Origin: Acidobacteriaceae bacterium
Lineage (GTDB): Bacteria > Acidobacteriota > Terriglobia > Terriglobales > Acidobacteriaceae
Assembly (NCBI GenBank): GCA_030049955.1
Contig: JASIJX010000510.1
Coordinates: forward strand, 1-7,006
Length of the DNA stretch: 7,006 bases
Reading direction: 5' to 3'
In this document: in pieces, positions 6,570 through 7,006 of the stretch
How the letters are laid out: every line of letters begins with the position of its first letter
Position numbering within the stretch: the first letter of the stretch is position 1
Notes under the pieces: generated by a model
What the model was told of the DNA's origin: nothing
The model's input: only the letters and a program-made list of their open reading frames with translations
Database searches by the model: none
Translations under genes and position numbers: made by a program

Positions 6570-7006
6570 CGCTACTTGGCAGCCTTCGCTTTCATACTCG
6601 CCGCTGCCGGCAGCGCGCTGCCGCAGCAAGTCGGCCAGAACAAAGCCGCCGACGAGACGCAGACCTTCACGCTCTCGATCGGTTCCAACCTTGTCGTTGA
6701 AGCTGTGACCGTCAAAGACAAGCAGGGCAACTTTATTCCCGGGCTCAAGGCCGACGATTTTGTGCTGACCGAAAACGGCGCGCCGCAGACCATCCGCTAC
6801 TGCGAGCACCAGGACCTCGAGTCAGCCAAACCGCTGCCCATGCCGACTTCGTCCAACAATGACATCACCATCTACAACCGCCTGGCGCGCACGCAAATCT
6901 CGTCGGAGTCGATGGACAACGAGCGCTACAAGAACCACCGCCTGCTCGCGTTCTACTTCGACATGACGGCACTGCCGCCAGAAGATCAAATGCGCGCCCT
7001 CTCGGC
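6564..7006 (+). CDS. VWFA-related Acidobacterial domain (TIGR03436) protein, 3' partial
   Basis: The first 147 codons of a protein cut by the right edge. The start is ATG 6564 (ATGA overlap with the receptor stop); ATG 6567 is one codon later and has better spacing to GAGG. Residues 1-20 are a signal peptide (MMRYLAAFAFILAAAGSALP). Residues about 40-80 carry the family's opening segment: SNLVVEAVTVKDKQGNFIPG, then LKADDFVLTENGAPQTI. After a 40-residue polar linker, RLLAFYFDMTALPPEDQMRA (126-145) is the first strand and metal-site loop of the VWA fold. The classic MIDAS motif DxSxS reads DMTAL at 133-137, so the second Ser is missing and metal binding may be lost or altered. It should be exported to the periplasm or surface. 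Its tight overlap with the receptor gene suggests linked roles, possibly in envelope protein contacts; this is inferred. The family is confidently recognised from this pattern, although most of the VWA domain lies outside the window. Confidence 0.88.
   Translation, partial: MMRYLAAFAFILAAAGSALPQQVGQNKAADETQTFTLSIGSNLVVEAVTVKDKQGNFIPGLKADDFVLTENGAPQTIRYCEHQDLESAKPLPMPTSSNNDITIYNRLARTQISSESMDNERYKNHRLLAFYFDMTALPPEDQMRALS

Noticed and set aside
1..7006. CRISPR arrays, tRNA/rRNA genes, insertion sequences or phage genes
   Set aside because: No spaced repeats, cloverleaf candidates, terminal inverted repeats or transposase/phage motifs were seen on either strand by eye.

Overview
The window looks like chromosome from an acidobacterium, most likely a Terriglobia-type soil organism. 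The reasoning is family content plus GC-rich coding. It holds several copies of the DUF3738 / TIGR03435 family, which is strongly expanded in Acidobacteria. It also holds an Oar-like TonB-receptor barrel with a carboxypeptidase-regulatory-like N-terminus, and the start of a VWFA-related Acidobacterial domain (TIGR03436) protein. All of these were recognised by eye from motifs, without a database search. All supported genes lie on the + strand.

Layout. (1) Bases 1-872: the C-terminal part of a DUF3738 protein whose start lies left of the window. (2) Bases 873-1123: a 251-base gap, the only sizeable non-coding stretch. It holds an operator-like repeat near 924-937 and ends in a good Shine-Dalgarno sequence. 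(3) Bases 1124-2398: an exported two-domain protein with an N-terminal beta-rich domain and a C-terminal DUF3738 domain. (4) Bases 2458-3318: a single-domain exported DUF3738 protein. (5) Bases 3315-3536: a decayed or truncated DUF3738 C-terminus, kept as a short open frame that overlaps the preceding stop. (6) Bases 3595-6567: a 990-residue TonB-receptor-like outer-membrane barrel without an evident plug. (7) Bases 6564-7006: a VWA-family protein, cut by the right edge, that overlaps the receptor stop by 4 bases.

How they may work together. Every gene with a visible N-terminus has an apparent signal peptide, so the products should act in the envelope. From 1124 onward the genes are close together or overlapping and share one direction, so they could form one transcription unit. 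DUF3738 has no established function. The receptor could be an outer-membrane importer or adhesion surface, with the VWA protein as an envelope partner. The physical linkage is seen; the functional linkage is inference. No RNA gene, CRISPR array, insertion sequence or convincing rho-independent terminator was found.
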